A stretch of 64,000 nucleotides of DNA from Neptunicella marina (GTDB lineage Bacteria; Pseudomonadota; Gammaproteobacteria; Enterobacterales; Alteromonadaceae): NCBI RefSeq assembly GCF_014270035.1, contig NZ_JACNEP010000013.1, positions 1 to 64,000 on the forward strand, written 5' to 3'. Below, one piece after another: positions 63,846-64,000 of the stretch. The notes beneath the pieces are model-generated. The model was given only the letters and a program-made list of their open reading frames with translations. It had not been told where the DNA came from and did not search any database. Made by a program: the position numbers and the translations under genes. How positions within the stretch are numbered: the first letter of the stretch is position 1; the number at the start of each line of letters is the position of its first letter.

Positions 63846-64000
63846 TTAAAGCGGTTTTTGACCAATAAACTGGATGACACAGGCTTCCCCCGTGTGGAAT
63901 TTACCTTCAACAATATTGCGAGTGACTTCCTGCAACACAACAGGTGTTAGTGTTGGCCATTCGGTTTGTATTTTTTCCAGCGACATCAACATATCGATAT
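63846..64000 (-). CDS. 3' end of a protein-coding gene running out of the window
   Basis: On the minus strand an open frame enters at 64000 and stops at 63846. The visible C-terminal part includes LMSLEKIQTEWPTLTP, VVLQEVTRNIVEG, and ACVIQFIGQKPL. The missing 5' part prevents identification. Confidence 0.55.
   Translation of the reverse strand, partial: IDMLMSLEKIQTEWPTLTPVVLQEVTRNIVEGKFHTGEACVIQFIGQKPL

Overview
The window looks like chromosomal DNA of a marine-type gammaproteobacterium, most likely of the order Alteromonadales. The left third carries housekeeping genes in an order usual for that group: gpsA-secB-grxC-rhodanese, facing gpmM-envC-yibQ, then psd, rsgA, orn, two tRNA-Gly(GCC), ybaK, maoP and ilvIH. 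I saw no rRNA, CRISPR array, prophage or complete insertion sequence.

Region by region. 0.1-16.5 kb: core genes for lipid precursors, protein export, glycolysis, division-site murein hydrolysis, ribosome maturation, RNA turnover and branched-chain amino acids, plus one PEP-CTERM surface protein and a MerC-type membrane protein behind a strong Zur-box-like palindrome. 16.7-32.2 kb: a glycosyltransferase, hydrolases, an NmrA/DUF1772 pair with a divergent AraC regulator, secreted enzymes, amidotransferases, a racemase, sulfurtransferase, acetyltransferases and an exported GH2 glycosidase. 32.2-38.9 kb: an ABC exporter whose permease is fused to an M1 metallopeptidase, back to back with a LytS/LytTR two-component system. 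38.9-42.6 kb: an accessory island with an orphan antitoxin, a HEPN-motif protein, hairpin-rich non-coding DNA, and two copies of a structured repeat of about 300 bp bracketing an esterase gene. 42.6-47.2 kb: deaminase and azoreductase with a divergent LysR gene; rcnR/rcnA with two classical RcnR operators; a broken HxlR gene beside a nitroreductase. 47.2-58.6 kb: twenty successive genes on the minus strand, mostly small enzymes and membrane proteins. Among them is a tight cupin-GNAT-metallo-beta-lactamase-GFA operon whose lactamase has all subclass B1 zinc ligands. 58.8-64 kb: a type B carboxylesterase lipoprotein, more small membrane proteins and a miniature inverted-repeat element that seems to have inserted into a stop codon.

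The items most worth following up are the intact B1 metallo-beta-lactamase and its operon, the paired structured repeats, the MITE in the stop codon, the HEPN-motif orphan, the RcnA variant with an extra soluble domain, and the permease-peptidase fusion with its neighbouring sensor system. Family assignments come from reading motifs and from memory of the families; no database search was run.
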